A DNA stretch of 23,974 bases from JBDSTW01 sp039914705 (GTDB lineage: Bacteria > Pseudomonadota > Gammaproteobacteria > SURF-13). Positions 15,158-23,376 of the stretch are shown piece by piece; position 1 is the first letter of the stretch; each line of letters opens with the position of its first letter. The position numbers and the translations under genes are program-made. The stretch spans positions 1-23,974 of the forward strand of contig JBDSOT010000034.1 of assembly GCA_039914705.1 (NCBI GenBank), given 5' to 3'. The notes beneath the pieces are model-generated. The model did no database searches, was not told where the DNA came from, and saw only the letters and a program-made list of their open reading frames with translations.

Positions 15158-16810
15158 ATGCAACATCAATCCGACGTGTTAATCATCGGCAGCGGCATCG
15201 CCGGGCTGAGCCTAGCCCTGCGCCTGGCTCCACAGGCACGTATCCAGGTGGTCACCAAAGGCCCTCTAACCGAGGGTGCAAGCCTTTATGCCCAGGGCGG
15301 CATCTCGGCGGTGCTGGACAAGGATGATTCCATTGCCTCGCATATCGAAGATACCTTGCTGGCCGGGGCGGGACTTGGCAATCCCGATATCGTCAAGTTC
15401 ACGGTCGAGCACGGCAGGCAGAGCATTCAATGGTTGATTGATCATGGCGTGCCATTTACCCAGCAGGCCGGCACCGACGGCAGCATCGACTATCACTTGA
15501 CGCGTGAGGGCGGCCACAGCCACCGGCGCGTGATTCACGCCGCCGATGCCACCGGGCGCGCCATTGAAACCACACTCGTTGAACAGGTACGTGCCCACCC
15601 CAATATCGAATTATTCGAGCAGCACATCGCCATAGATTTAATCACCTCCGACAAGCTCGGGATCAGCCCGCAACGCTGTCTGGGTGCCTATGTGTTCGAC
15701 CGGCATGAACAAAAGGTCGAGGTCTTCCGCGCGCGCTTTGTGGTTATCGCTACCGGCGGCGCGGGCAAGGTCTATGTGTATACCAGCAATCCAGACGTCG
15801 CCACCGGCGATGGCATCGCCATAGGCTGGCGGGCCGGGTGCCGCATCGCCAATATGGAATTCATGCAGTTCCATCCCACCTGTTTATATCATCCGCAGGC
15901 CAAATCCTTCCTGATCACCGAGGCGGTTCGCGGCGAGGGTGGAAAACTATTGCTGCCCGATGGCACACCGTTCATGCATAAGTTCGATGCGCGTGGCGAA
16001 CTGGCCCCGCGCGACATCGTGGCGCGCGCCATCGACCATGAAATGAAGCGCCTGGGCGCACCCTGCATGTATCTCGACGTCAGCCATAAACCCGCCGAAT
16101 TTATCCGCCAGCATTTTCCGACGGTGTACGCGCGCTGTCTCGAATTCGGCTTCGACATTACGCGCGAACCCATTCCCATCGTGCCCGCCGCACATTACAC
16201 CTGCGGCGGCGTAATGACCGACCGACACGGTCGCACCGACATCAACGGCCTCTACGCCATCGGTGAGGTGGCCTTTACCGGTCTGCACGGTGCCAATCGC
16301 ATGGCCAGCAATTCCCTGTTGGAGTGTTTGGTATTCGCGGCCTCCGCCGGCGAAGACATCAAAGCGCAATTAGCGACTGCGCCTGTGCCGCCGGCGCTGC
16401 CCGAGTGGGATGAAAGCCGCGTCACCGATTCCGACGAGCAGGTCGTGGTCGCGCATAACTGGGAGGAACTGCGGCGCTTCATGTGGGATTACGTGGGTAT
16501 CGTGCGTACCGACAAACGGCTGCAACGCGCCAAGCGGCGGGTGGATTTATTGCTCAGCGAAATCGCCGAATATTACGTTAATTTTTCAGTGACCAATGAC
16601 TTGCTGGAACTGCGCAATCTGGCCTTGGTAGCCGATTTAATTATTCGTTCCGCCCTGCTGCGCAAGGAAAGCCGCGGGCTGCACTACACGCTCGACTATC
16701 CAAAAACCGACATCAGCCAACCACCGCGCAACACCATACTTACGCCGCCGAATTTTGTGGATTTGGAGCAGGCGGATGCAAAAGCTGTACGCGCAATCGC
16801 CGGAGCGTAA
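15158..16810 (+). CDS. nadB: L-aspartate oxidase (NadB)
   Basis: FAD flavoprotein that oxidises L-aspartate to iminoaspartate, the first step of bacterial NAD synthesis (with NadA). The 550 residues start DVLIIGSGIAGLSLALRLAP (dinucleotide-binding GxGxxG). The characteristic ASLYAQGGISAVL and REGGHSHRRVIHAADATG follow, then FMQFHPTCLYHP, LITEAVRGEGG, HYTCGGV and GANRMASNSLLECLVF. These are the L-aspartate oxidase version of the succinate dehydrogenase/fumarate reductase flavoprotein fold; the covalent-FAD histidine context of SdhA is absent. A CAGGAAA motif precedes the ATG. The last 71 bases overlap ygfX on the opposite strand. nadA and nadC are not in view. Confidence 0.96.
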   Translation: MQHQSDVLIIGSGIAGLSLALRLAPQARIQVVTKGPLTEGASLYAQGGISAVLDKDDSIASHIEDTLLAGAGLGNPDIVKFTVEHGRQSIQWLIDHGVPFTQQAGTDGSIDYHLTREGGHSHRRVIHAADATGRAIETTLVEQVRAHPNIELFEQHIAIDLITSDKLGISPQRCLGAYVFDRHEQKVEVFRARFVVIATGGAGKVYVYTSNPDVATGDGIAIGWRAGCRIANMEFMQFHPTCLYHPQAKSFLITEAVRGEGGKLLLPDGTPFMHKFDARGELAPRDIVARAIDHEMKRLGAPCMYLDVSHKPAEFIRQHFPTVYARCLEFGFDITREPIPIVPAAHYTCGGVMTDRHGRTDINGLYAIGEVAFTGLHGANRMASNSLLECLVFAASAGEDIKAQLATAPVPPALPEWDESRVTDSDEQVVVAHNWEELRRFMWDYVGIVRTDKRLQRAKRRVDLLLSEIAEYYVNFSVTNDLLELRNLALVADLIIRSALLRKESRGLHYTLDYPKTDISQPPRNTILTPPNFVDLEQADAKAVRAIAGA

Positions 16811-17201
16811 GTGTATCCAGCGAATCCGGCATCAATACCATCGAATAGTTGCGCCAGCCCTTATCGACGGAGAAATTAAGAATCACCAGCGCGGTGTTCA
16901 CATAACTGCCCGGTAATAAACGTACGTCAAACTCACGCCCAGTTGCCGTGCGCAAGCTCCATTGGCCATCGCCTTCACACACAGCGCTGACTATGGCCCA
17001 CCTGCCGCGCAGCAAGGCGTAGGTGTTCAGCGTGAGAATCAGGCTGCCCCCAACCAGGCAGGCCAGCAGTATCTTTATCCGCGCGGGCAGCGGAACCAGC
17101 AGCAGCAAGGCAAGTGCACCTGCGTGTGCCAGCAGCAACAAACCGGCGAGCCATAAAGAGCGGCGCGGCTCCAGGCGTAAGACAGGAATTGAATTTTTCA
17201 T
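16740..17201 (-). CDS. ygfX: YgfX/CptA-like inner-membrane protein
   Basis: A 153-residue protein with two adjacent TM helices (about 15-37 and 42-63). These are followed by LRGRWAIVSAVCEGDGQWSLRT and LPGSYVNTALVILNF, with LLPDS-like MVLMPDSLD. This is the YgfX pattern; E. coli YgfX was described as the toxin of a YgfX/SdhE pair that affects cytoskeletal proteins, a role that has been questioned. In enterobacteria sdhE lies directly before ygfX; here the upstream neighbour is the divergent ygfZ and no sdhE is visible. The C-terminal 23 codons run antisense into nadB. Confidence 0.75.
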   Translation of the reverse strand: MKNSIPVLRLEPRRSLWLAGLLLLAHAGALALLLLVPLPARIKILLACLVGGSLILTLNTYALLRGRWAIVSAVCEGDGQWSLRTATGREFDVRLLPGSYVNTALVILNFSVDKGWRNYSMVLMPDSLDTLTLRRLRVQLLHPPAPNPQNSAA

Positions 17202-17285
17202 TCTTTACGCTCGGCCAACAATGTTTTGATTCATGGTCTTTAATAGCTCTGGCTATTATCAATGCTCGCGGTGAAAATAAATACT

Positions 17286-18317
17286 ATGTCACCTGAATGG
17301 AAAATATTTTTAGAGAATGCCGGTGCGCTTATCGAGCACGGCTCGGCAGTCCACTTCGGCAAGGCCACCGATGAACTTCACGCGATTGCCGCGCGCACGC
17401 TGGTCTGCGACTTATCGTACCGGGGGATCATTTCAGCTACTGGTGCGGATGCGCAAAGCTTTTTGCAGGGCCAATTCACTAACGATGTACGCGCGGCAGA
17501 TGAACGGCACAGCCAACTCAATGCCTATTGCAGCCCCAAGGGCCGCGCCCTGGCGGTGTTTCGTCTATGGCAGCGCGCCGACACTTATTACCTGAGCCTG
17601 CCAAAGGAAATCCTGGAGGCCACTCTAAAACGCTTGCGCATGTTTGTCCTGCGCGCGCAGGTCGTGCTTGCGGACGCCAGCGATCATCTGATTGCGATTG
17701 GTTTAGCGGGGCCTGATGCTGAGCTAATCCTGAGCAAGCTTGCAGGCGAGCTTCCGCAAGCTGTCGATGCTTGTGTGCAGATAAATTTCGCAGGCGCTGA
17801 CATAAGCATTGTACGTGTCCCCGGCGCGCAGGCGCGCTTCGAAATTTACGGCGAGGTGGATGCCATGAAAACACTATGGAACGAACTTGCAGATGACGTG
17901 ACACCGGTAGGCGCTGGCGTGTGGAAACTGCTCGATATCCGCAACGGCATTCCCACAATTTATTCCGCGACCGTAGACGCCTTCGTCCCGCAGATGATCA
18001 ATCTTCACGAGATTAACGGCGTCAGTTTTAAGAAGGGCTGCTACCCAGGACAAGAGATCGTGGCGCGCATGCAGTACCTCGGCACACTCAAGCGGCGCAT
18101 GTATAAGGCGCATGTGCATTCCGAGACCATGCCTCTACCCGGCGGTGAGCTTTATACAGCCGATCATGACCAGAGTGTTGGGCAGATAGTCGATGCGCAG
18201 CCTGCTCCGCAAGGCGGGATAGAGCTATTGGCCGTGCTACAGATTGCCAGCGCGGAAGAAGGAAAAGTACGATTACACTCTCGGCAAGGGCCAGTGCTGC
18301 ACCTTGCCGCCCCCTAA
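17286..18317 (+). CDS. ygfZ: Folate-binding protein YgfZ
   Basis: A tetrahydrofolate-dependent protein that helps repair or assemble certain Fe-S enzymes. The aminomethyltransferase-like fold includes DAQSFLQGQFTNDV and NAYCSPKGRALAVFRLW. The diagnostic motif KKGCYPGQEIVARMQYLG carries the conserved functional cysteine. The start is ambiguous: ATG 17262 gives eight extra residues, but MSPEWKIFLENAGA at 17286 matches relatives and has GGTGA 11 bases upstream. It is divergent from ygfX. Confidence 0.9.
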   Translation: MSPEWKIFLENAGALIEHGSAVHFGKATDELHAIAARTLVCDLSYRGIISATGADAQSFLQGQFTNDVRAADERHSQLNAYCSPKGRALAVFRLWQRADTYYLSLPKEILEATLKRLRMFVLRAQVVLADASDHLIAIGLAGPDAELILSKLAGELPQAVDACVQINFAGADISIVRVPGAQARFEIYGEVDAMKTLWNELADDVTPVGAGVWKLLDIRNGIPTIYSATVDAFVPQMINLHEINGVSFKKGCYPGQEIVARMQYLGTLKRRMYKAHVHSETMPLPGGELYTADHDQSVGQIVDAQPAPQGGIELLAVLQIASAEEGKVRLHSRQGPVLHLAAP

Positions 18318-18345
18318 GTAGGAGTAACAGCCAGGAGCAACCGTA

Positions 18346-18879
18346 ATGAAATATTTCCAATCAGCCGCGCAGTGTTTTAAAACGGCTCTCGCAAAGATTA
18401 CCCTTGCATCAAGCGCGCTGTTTCTTGTAAGCGCCGCAAATGCAGCCGAACCCTTGCCGACACAAACTTATCTACCCTTGACCCTGGCTCAAACAGCCGC
18501 CACTGCCGCCCTCAAAAAATGTACGGCTGATGGGCATCGTATCAGCGTCGCTGTCGCAGATCGCGCGGGTGTAGTAATTGTTCTTTTGAGGGGTAACAGC
18601 GCAGGAGTGCACACCGTCGATAGCAGTTCACGCAAGGCCTACACCGCCGCGAGCATGGGCCGCTCCACGCTGGAACTGGCCAACTTTATTAAAGACAAGC
18701 CGGAACTCCATGGCTTGCGTGATATGAATGAAAAGATTCTGCTGCTGGGCGGTGGTCTGCCGATCAAGATGGGCGATGACCTCGTGGGTGGGATAGGTGT
18801 AGGCGGGACTCCCTCTGCCGACCTGGACGATGCCTGCGCGCAGGCCGGCCTGGATGCTATCTTGGAGAAGGATAAATAG
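18346..18879 (+). CDS. Secreted GlcG/HbpS family protein (DUF336)
   Basis: A 177-residue periplasmic or exported protein: signal peptide with cleavage near AANA (residue 33), then the GlcG/HbpS domain. Visible motifs are LTLAQTAATAALKKC, ISVAVADRAGVVIVLLRGN, SSRKAYTAASMGRST and LPIKMGDDLVGGIGVGGTPS followed by DDACAQAGLDAI. Relatives bind heme or cobalamin-like ligands or are of unknown role; which applies here cannot be seen. AGGAG lies eight bases before the ATG. It follows ygfZ by 28 bases and may share its transcript. Confidence 0.87.
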   Translation: MKYFQSAAQCFKTALAKITLASSALFLVSAANAAEPLPTQTYLPLTLAQTAATAALKKCTADGHRISVAVADRAGVVIVLLRGNSAGVHTVDSSSRKAYTAASMGRSTLELANFIKDKPELHGLRDMNEKILLLGGGLPIKMGDDLVGGIGVGGTPSADLDDACAQAGLDAILEKDK

Positions 18880-18908
18880 AGCGCCCGCTTGATTCCACGC
18901 AAAACCCT

Positions 18909-19121
18909 CTAGGCATACAGCAACCGTCCGGCAGGTTTGGGGACAGGCCGATCCAGTTCGCGTGCCGTTTCTATCCATTCGCTGATAGAAACCTCCGCGT
19001 TTTTTACCGCCTCTTGGTAATTTTTACCATCCGCCATGCACCCCGGCAACTCCGGCACTTCCACAACGAAGCACTGGTCGTCGTCACTCCAGTAAATAAT
19101 CATTTCGTATCTAGCTTCCAT
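18909..19121 (-). CDS. hicB: HicB-family antitoxin
   Basis: A 70-residue protein, YEMIIYWSDDDQCFVVEVPELPGCMADGKNYQEAVKNAEVSISEWIETA. This is the short HicB partial RNase H-like fold without a C-terminal DNA-binding domain. GAGG lies seven bases before its ATG, four bases after the hicA stop. It normally neutralises the HicA mRNA interferase encoded just upstream, whose gene is frameshifted here. Confidence 0.85.
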   Translation of the reverse strand: MEARYEMIIYWSDDDQCFVVEVPELPGCMADGKNYQEAVKNAEVSISEWIETARELDRPVPKPAGRLLYA

Positions 19122-19125
19122 AGAT

Positions 19126-19373
19126 TTACCTCGTCAGCTTGTACTTGATAATTAGGTTGCGCACTTGCTTTACCTGATAGGCTTTGGCCTTGTTTCCATC
19201 AGGCTGTATATTGATAATTTCCGCAATGCCCACTTTAGTATAGATGAAATGATCACCCTTAATTCGTTCCTCAAAATTCAAGGTATGAAGCACGAGCTTT
19301 AGGTCTGCGAAGGCGATATTATTGTCTGTATTCCCATGCAAATTGCATTAAGGATATTCTCAACCTTTCTCAC
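19126..19373 (-). pseudogene. hicA: HicA-family toxin, frameshifted near the start
   Basis: The main frame (from TTG 19341) gives NIAFADLKLVLHTLNFEERIKGDHFIYTK... and YQVKQVRNLIIKYKL, the dsRBD-like HicA fold with its active-site histidine in GDHFIYTK. The usual first dozen residues are missing in this frame: a stop precedes the TTG. In another frame a GTG at 19373, nine bases after GGAG, reads VRKVENILNAI and then would join ILHGNTDNNIAF if one T were added to the T-run at 19340-19342. So a one-base deletion most likely broke the gene, unless the TTG restarts translation. It starts three bases after the lysS stop. Confidence 0.7.
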
Positions 19374-19376
19374 AGT

Positions 19377-20879
19377 CTAACTCTCCGGTCGCATATGCGG
19401 AAACAGCAATACATCCCGGATGGACGGCGAATCGGTAAACAACATCACCAGGCGATCAATACCGATACCCTCGCCCGCCGTCGGTGGCATGCCGTGTTCG
19501 AGGGCGCGGATGTAATCCGCGTCGAAGTGCATGGCCTCTTCGTTGCCGGCGTCCTTTTCTTCAACCTGTTTGCGAAAGCGTTCGGCCTGATCCTCGGGAT
19601 CGTTTAATTCGGAAAAACCGTTGGCAATCTCACGGCCGCCCACGAAAAATTCGAAGCGGTCGGTTAACGAAGGGTCATCGACGTTGCAGCGCGCCAAGGG
19701 CGAAACCTCGGTGGGATAGGCGGTTATAAATGTTGGGTCTTTAAGACAATGCTCAACGGTCTTCTCAAATATCTCGATCTGAATTTTACCCAGGCCGTAG
19801 TTATCCTTCAGCGGTATGCGTAGATCAATCGCTGCCCTGCGCGCAGCCTCCGGCGTGTCCAAATCGGCCGCCGTAAGTTGTGGGTTAAAGCGCAGGATGG
19901 AATCCTTCACGGTAATGCGCGTGAACGGTTTGCTGAAATCATATTGCTCACCTTGATAGGTGATCGTCGTCGTGCCCAATATATTTTGCGCAAGCGTACG
20001 CAGCATTTCCTCGGTCAAATTCATCAAGTCCTGGTAATCGGCGTAGGCCTGATAAAACTCCAGCATGGTGAATTCCGGATTATGACGCGTAGACAAACCT
20101 TCATTACGGAAGCTGCGGTTAATCTCGAATACGCGCTCGAAGCCGCCTACCACGAGGCGCTTAAGATACAACTCCGGCGCAATGCGCAGGAAAAAGTCCA
20201 TATCCAATGCATTGTGAAATGTTTTAAAAGGGCGCGCCGTGGCACCGCCGGGGATGGCCTGCATCATCGGCGTTTCGACTTCCAGAAATGAGCGCTCGGT
20301 TAAAAACTGCCGGATAAAATTGATAATGTGCGAGCGGGTTTGAAATAGCTTGCGCGCGTCTTCGCTCATGATGAGATCGAGATAACGCTGACGGTAACGC
20401 GTTTCCTGGTCGGCAAGACCGTGAAATTTTTCCGGCAGGGGACGCAGAGCCTTGGTCAGCAGGCGTACATTATCCACGCGCACCGACAACTCACCCGTCT
20501 TGGTTTTGAACAAAAACCCCTCGGCACCGAGAATATCGCCGATGTCCCACTTCTTGAAATGATCATCGTAAATTCCGGCAGCCAGACTGTCTCGCTGCAC
20601 GAACAATTGTATCTGCCCGGACATATCCTGCAGATGCGTAAAGGCCGCCTTACCCATGAGGCGCTTGGCCATCATGCGGCCGGCCACTTTTATGCGGATG
20701 GCTTGCGCCTCCAAATCAATGTTATCGATTTCGCCATATTCCGCATGCAGATCGGCGGCCAATGCAGTCCGTCGGAAGTCATTGGGAAAGGCATTGCCCG
20801 GTTCGCGCAACTCAGCCAGCTTGGCACGACGCAAGGCTATCTGTGCATTCTCATCGGGCCGGTCATTTTCGTCATTCAT
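19377..20879 (-). CDS. lysS: Lysyl-tRNA synthetase (class II)
   Basis: Charges tRNA-Lys. The 500 residues contain an N-terminal OB-fold anticodon-binding domain (IRIKVAGRMMAKRLMGKAAFTHLQD...QIQLFVQRD). The class II catalytic core has motif 1 near LFQTRSHIINFIRQFL, motif 2 at GFERVFEINRSFRNEG and RHNPEFTMLEFYQAY, and motif 3 at GEGIGIDRLVMLFTDSPSIRDVLLFP. Length and order match E. coli LysS. It lies 53 bases downstream of prfB, the classic prfB-lysS operon. No strong ribosome binding site is visible. Confidence 0.97.
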   Translation of the reverse strand: MNDENDRPDENAQIALRRAKLAELREPGNAFPNDFRRTALAADLHAEYGEIDNIDLEAQAIRIKVAGRMMAKRLMGKAAFTHLQDMSGQIQLFVQRDSLAAGIYDDHFKKWDIGDILGAEGFLFKTKTGELSVRVDNVRLLTKALRPLPEKFHGLADQETRYRQRYLDLIMSEDARKLFQTRSHIINFIRQFLTERSFLEVETPMMQAIPGGATARPFKTFHNALDMDFFLRIAPELYLKRLVVGGFERVFEINRSFRNEGLSTRHNPEFTMLEFYQAYADYQDLMNLTEEMLRTLAQNILGTTTITYQGEQYDFSKPFTRITVKDSILRFNPQLTAADLDTPEAARRAAIDLRIPLKDNYGLGKIQIEIFEKTVEHCLKDPTFITAYPTEVSPLARCNVDDPSLTDRFEFFVGGREIANGFSELNDPEDQAERFRKQVEEKDAGNEEAMHFDADYIRALEHGMPPTAGEGIGIDRLVMLFTDSPSIRDVLLFPHMRPES

Positions 20880-20932
20880 ATATATAAGCCAGGTAGCGAA
20901 CGCTGTACGCTCGAAATTTTCTTGCTGCGATT

Positions 20933-22031
20933 TTACAATCCACTCTTCAAACTCGCCTCGATAAACTTATCGATATCGCCATCAAGCACGGCCTGCGTAT
21001 TACTCGTCTCGACGCCGGTACGCAAATCCTTCACGCGCGATTGATCCAACACATACGAACGAATCTGGCTGCCCCAGCCGATGTCGGACTTGGAGTCTTC
21101 CAATATTTGTTTATCGGCGTTGCGCTTTTGCATCTCCAGTTCGTACAATTTGGCCTTCAACTGGCTCATGGCCACTGCGCGGTTTTTGTGTTGCGAGCGA
21201 TCACTCTGGCATTGCACCACGGTATTCGTCGGCATGTGTGTGATGCGTATTGCCGACTCGGTGCGATTCACATGCTGCCCGCCCGCGCCGCTGGCGCGAT
21301 AGGTATCTATTCTAAGGTCGGCCGGATTGATGTCGATCTCTATGCTGTCATCGACTTCCGGCGAGACGAATACCGAGGCGAACGAGGTATGGCGGCGATT
21401 GCCCGAATCGAACGGCGATTTACGCACCAGACGATGCACGCCGGTTTCCGTGCGCAGCCAGCCATAGGCATAATCGCCCTCGTATTTAATCGTCGCGCTC
21501 TTGATGCCCGCCACGTCCCCCGCAGACACCTCGATCAATTCCGTCTTGAAACCGCGCCGCTCGCCCCAGCGCAAAAATAACCGTAGCAATATATTTGCCC
21601 AGTCCTGCGCCTCGGTGCCACCTGAGCCGGATTGAATATCGAGGAAGGCATTATTGGCATCCATAGGCCCAGAGAACATGCGGCGAAATTCCAGATCGAC
21701 GAGTTGCTGTTCCCAGCCATCAAGATCATTGGTCAGCGCGGCAACCACAGCCTCGTCATTGTCTTCACTCGCCATCTCCAGAAGTTCATATGCCTCATCC
21801 AAACCTTCGCGCAACCCTGACAGCGTGCTGACAATCTGCTCCAGCTGCACACGCTCGCGCCCAAGCTCCTGAGCGCGATCCGGCGTATTCCATATCGCCG
21901 GATTTTCCAGTTCGCGCTCAACCTCGATCAAGCGTTCCCGCTTTACATCGAAGTCAAAGATACCCCCTAAGCGCCGCGCCGCGCCCTTGCATGTCTTTGA
22001 TACGATTGAATAGCGGATTGAGTTCTAGCAT
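20933..22031 (-). CDS. prfB: Peptide chain release factor 2, programmed +1 frameshift
   Basis: Recognises UAA and UGA and triggers peptide release. Translation starts at ATG 22031 (MLELNPLFNRIKDMQ). Codon 25 is CTT and codon 26 is TGA (21954-21956). The site reads AGG GGG TAT CTT TGA C, with its internal Shine-Dalgarno AGGGGG, identical to E. coli. After the +1 shift the frame continues DFDVKRERLIEVEREL to the stop at 20933, total 365 residues, the E. coli length. The GGQ motif is intact (SGAGGQHVNRTESAIRITH). The downstream frame alone would start falsely at 21931. Expression is autoregulated by RF2 level. Confidence 0.97.
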
Positions 22032-22129
22032 GATGGGTTCACGAAAAATGAGTTCGCAATCTTAGCATGCCGCAAGGGTGCAAGCCATTTAGGATCGCAA
22101 AGGCGGTAACAGTTGAAAGATGATGCGCC

Positions 22130-22222
22130 CCTTTCCCCTTTACGGGGGAAGGCTGGGATGGGGGTGGTGGATTTAACAACCTCACTCACCCCACCTTAAT
22201 CCTCCCCCCGTAAAGGGGGAGG
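22130..22222. repeat. G/C-rich imperfect palindrome, related to the core of the 7425-7633 element
   Basis: Arms CCCTTTACGGGGGAAGG...GGGATGGGGGTG and CACCCCACC...CCTCCCCCCGTAAAGGG pair around a short A/T-rich loop (about 22170-22183). The layout and wording (GGGATGGGGGTG, CACCCC, CCTCCCC) match the centre of the element at 7502-7594, and the flank CAGTTGAAAGATGATG (about 22110-22125) recalls its terminal repeat. It sits between divergent prfB and the YdcF-type gene. Confidence 0.65.
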
Positions 22223-22256
22223 AAGAACGACGGCACAACAAAAGCAGGAAACAGAC

Positions 22257-23105
22257 ATGGAAATCCTGATCACACGCAGCCTAGCGGGAATGTTATTATT
22301 ACCCGGCATCTTCATTTTGTTAATGGCTGGCAGCTTACTGCTACTATTCCGCGCCGCACGCGCAACCACTCAAGCCAGCTATTTCAATCAACAAGCCTTG
22401 ACCACAGCAGCCGATAAAATGTCTGCGCGCAGCCGTATCCTGCGACGCATCGCCATCACCTGTTTCGCACTCGTCCTGCTCGGACTGTATGTCTTCAGCA
22501 TCCCCGCCACGGCACGCGCGCTCATGGGACTGGTCGAAACATATCCGGCGCTGACGGCGCAAGATATTAAAACGAGTTCTGCGCAAGCCATCGTAATATT
22601 GGGGGCAGGCCGCTATACAGCGCCGGAATACGATGGCTTTGCGCTGTCGCCGCTCGCCCTGGAACGCCTACGTTACGGCGCATACCTACACCGGCAAACA
22701 GGATTGCCGCTGGTACTCAGCGGCGGCGATCCATTCCATGAAGGAATATCCGAAGCCGCGCTCATGCAACAGGCCTTGCTTGACGATTTCAAGATTCGCC
22801 AAGCTATGACCGAGGATAAAAGCACGACCACGGCGGAAAATGCCTTCTTCACCAAAAAACTTTTAGCTGCACAGGGAATCAACCGCGTCTATCTGGTCAC
22901 TCACGCCGCACACATGCCGCGCGCCGTCCGAATGTTTAAGCAGGCTGGCATCAAGGTCACTCCCGCCCCGCTGCATTTTCTATCGTTGCCGTCAGGAGAT
23001 AATCGCGGCCTGCTGGGCTGGATGCCCAGTGCGAGGTATTTCGAAAGGAGTAATGCAGCCCTGCATGAATTGTTAGGCGGAGTTTGGTACAGCCTGCGAT
23101 ATTAA
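22257..23105 (+). CDS. YdcF/ElyC-type membrane protein (DUF218)
   Basis: A 282-residue protein with two N-terminal TM segments (about 8-32 and 62-90) and a DUF218 domain: AIVILGAGRYTAPEYDGFALSP, RLRYGAYLHRQTGLPLVLSGGDP, EDKSTTTAENAFFTKKLL, VYLVTHAAHMPRAVRMFKQAGIKVTPAP. ElyC acts in envelope/peptidoglycan precursor homeostasis in E. coli; the exact reaction is unsettled. The two-helix start resembles ElyC more than YdcF. The nearby MurU-like gene is also envelope-related, but on the other strand. Confidence 0.85.
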   Translation: MEILITRSLAGMLLLPGIFILLMAGSLLLLFRAARATTQASYFNQQALTTAADKMSARSRILRRIAITCFALVLLGLYVFSIPATARALMGLVETYPALTAQDIKTSSAQAIVILGAGRYTAPEYDGFALSPLALERLRYGAYLHRQTGLPLVLSGGDPFHEGISEAALMQQALLDDFKIRQAMTEDKSTTTAENAFFTKKLLAAQGINRVYLVTHAAHMPRAVRMFKQAGIKVTPAPLHFLSLPSGDNRGLLGWMPSARYFERSNAALHELLGGVWYSLRY

Positions 23106-23108
23106 GTC

Positions 23109-23294
23109 TCACCCTTGGCGCAATGCCCGGGCATCTTCGCGATTCATTTCCAACTCTTCCCGGAGCGTAACGCGCAGAGAATCCAGCAATTCATCTCTGG
23201 TTTTCTCCTGGCAGTTAACACCCGGAACTTCCTCAACCCAACCAATCCACCAGAGCCCATCTTGTTTCACAACGACTGTGTAAGTCTGATTCAT
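23109..23294 (-). CDS. Orphan HicB-like antitoxin
   Basis: A 61-residue protein, YTVVVKQDGLWWIGWVEEVPGVNCQEKTRDELLDSLRVTLREEL, the HicB-like fold common in short antitoxins. The C-terminus is clipped compared with the usual 70-80 residues (the typical GFEEE tail is missing), ending three bases from the YdcF-type stop. No HicA-like toxin frame lies on either side, so it is either solitary or the remnant of a pair. Confidence 0.7.
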   Translation of the reverse strand: MNQTYTVVVKQDGLWWIGWVEEVPGVNCQEKTRDELLDSLRVTLREELEMNREDARALRQG

Positions 23295-23376
23295 GTCACA
23301 CCTAACGCAACTTTTTTGTATCGCAGTAGGTTACAAGAATTTGTCTTCGCATCCAGTTCACATCTGGCCTAGTTTA

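Noticed and set aside
21041..21580. A 179-residue plus-strand open frame opposite prfB
   Set aside because: Antisense shadow of a certain gene; no conserved motif and no ribosome binding site.
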